Shown here: positions 5,287 to 5,997 of the stretch, in pieces
How the letters are laid out: each line of letters begins with the position of its first letter
Position numbering within the stretch: position 1 is the first letter of the stretch
DNA from: an uncultured Gammaproteobacteria bacterium
GTDB lineage: Bacteria; Pseudomonadota; Gammaproteobacteria; Pseudomonadales; DT-91
Length of the DNA stretch: 5,997 nt
Direction: 5' to 3'
NCBI GenBank assembly: GCA_929200485.1
Contig: CAKMZU010000034.1
Span: 7,425 to 13,421, forward strand
The notes under the pieces: model-generated
Seen by the model: the letters and a program-made list of their open reading frames with translations, nothing else
The model's database searches: none
What the model was told of the DNA's origin: nothing
Translations under genes and position numbers: made by a program

Positions 5287-5997
5287 TCATTTTTGTTTGA
5301 TTTTTAACAGTAAATATATCAATAGTGCAAGCAAACAAAGCACCAATACAACGGCCAAACTTAACGATTGAAAAACACCTAAAACAATAAAACCAATGGT
5401 CGAAATTGCAGCAGCAATGAGTGCGTAAGGCAGTTGGGTCATCACATGATCAATATGATGACAACCTGCACCGGTTGAGGAAAGTATAGTGGTATCCGAG
5501 ATAGGCGAGCAATGATCACCAAATACTGCACCAGATAAAACCGCAGCCAACAGAGGGTACATCAAATCGCTCGACCCATGAAATACCATATCCATACAGA
5601 TTGGTATCATAATGCCGAAAGTGCCCCAGCTTGAGCCTGTAGAGAATGAGATAACCCCTGTCAAAAAAAACATGAGCAACGGTAACAACCAAGTCCCGAC
5701 ATTGGCCAAGGCAAAATTCGATAAATATTTGCCGGTATTTAAATCAGTTATCAAATCCGCCATCATCCAGGCAAAGAGCAACACCACCACAGCCCCTAGC
5801 ATAGAATGAATGCCTTCTTTACTCGCCTGAATTGATTCTTTGATTGTCACCTGATGGATAAAGGCGACAACCCATGCAACCAGTGTACTGATTAACGCAC
5901 CATAAAATAAAGAAATCCCTAAATCCAGATTTTCAATAATACTGAGAAAGCTTATCGCCTGACCGTTGGCTTTAACGTCCAAGAAGCCAGTCAGTAA
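5287..5997 (-). CDS. NhaC-family Na+/H+ antiporter-like protein, C-terminal half
   Basis: This is an inner-membrane transporter whose 5' part lies beyond the right edge: the frame is open to base 5997, and 236 residues are visible of a family that is usually about 450-520 long. It has about six hydrophobic segments. It also carries conserved blocks of the NhaC-type antiporter family (Pfam Na_H_antiporter): FSTGSSWGTFG (fragment residues 118-128) and GDHCSPISDTT followed by SSTGAGCHHIDHV (about 160-185), where polar residues inside the membrane are thought to form the transport path. Members exchange Na+ for H+, and some couple this to organic acids (MleN, malate/lactate), so the substrate cannot be fixed. 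The end KIKQK is a short positively charged cytoplasmic tail. The small secreted-protein gene follows after 56 bases on the same strand, with no visible terminator between. Family is secure; exact substrate is not. Confidence 0.9.
   Translation of the reverse strand, partial: LLTGFLDVKANGQAISFLSIIENLDLGISLFYGALISTLVAWVVAFIHQVTIKESIQASKEGIHSMLGAVVVLLFAWMMADLITDLNTGKYLSNFALANVGTWLLPLLMFFLTGVISFSTGSSWGTFGIMIPICMDMVFHGSSDLMYPLLAAVLSGAVFGDHCSPISDTTILSSTGAGCHHIDHVMTQLPYALIAAAISTIGFIVLGVFQSLSLAVVLVLCLLALLIYLLLKIKQK

Overview
The window looks like chromosomal DNA of a moderately AT-rich gammaproteobacterium (about 40% G+C in the stretch I counted, not computed over the whole window). The evidence is the ppiB-lpxH gene pair, which E. 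coli also has, a long PlsB-type glycerol-3-phosphate acyltransferase, and an outer-membrane phospholipase A (PldA). LpxH and PldA also mean a Gram-negative cell with lipid A and a true outer membrane. I cannot place it below class level. No mobile element, CRISPR array, rRNA or tRNA is visible.

Left part, + strand (1-1323): the 3' end of ppiB (cytoplasmic cyclophilin), then lpxH (lipid A synthesis) after a 16-base gap, then a small ketosteroid-isomerase-like gene whose start lies inside the end of lpxH. The three probably form one transcript. A textbook-shaped Rho-independent terminator (7-bp GC-rich stem, 4-base loop, eight T) sits inside the lpxH coding sequence, about 45 bases past its start. 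It is the most unusual item here and could act as an attenuator between ppiB and lpxH.

Middle part, - strand (1408-4675): plsB followed by pldA, overlapping by 20 bases and so probably translationally coupled. PlsB makes the first phospholipid precursor at the inner membrane; PldA hydrolyses phospholipids that reach the outer leaflet of the outer membrane. This operon converges on the ppiB-lpxH-isomerase operon across an 84-base gap that holds a perfect 11-bp inverted repeat. plsB appears to start at TTG. A 237-base gap upstream holds a candidate plsB promoter, a weak candidate terminator and short repeats.

Right part, - strand (4913-5997): a 105-residue predicted secreted protein of unknown function, preceded by the C-terminal half of an NhaC-family (Na+/H+ antiporter-like) membrane protein that runs off the right edge.

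Most of the window is therefore housekeeping envelope biology: lipid A, phospholipid synthesis and phospholipid turnover. The points worth following are regulatory (the terminator inside lpxH, gene overlaps, TTG start) plus two proteins of unknown physiological role (the isomerase-like protein and the small secreted protein). I found no clear sign of a new multi-gene system.
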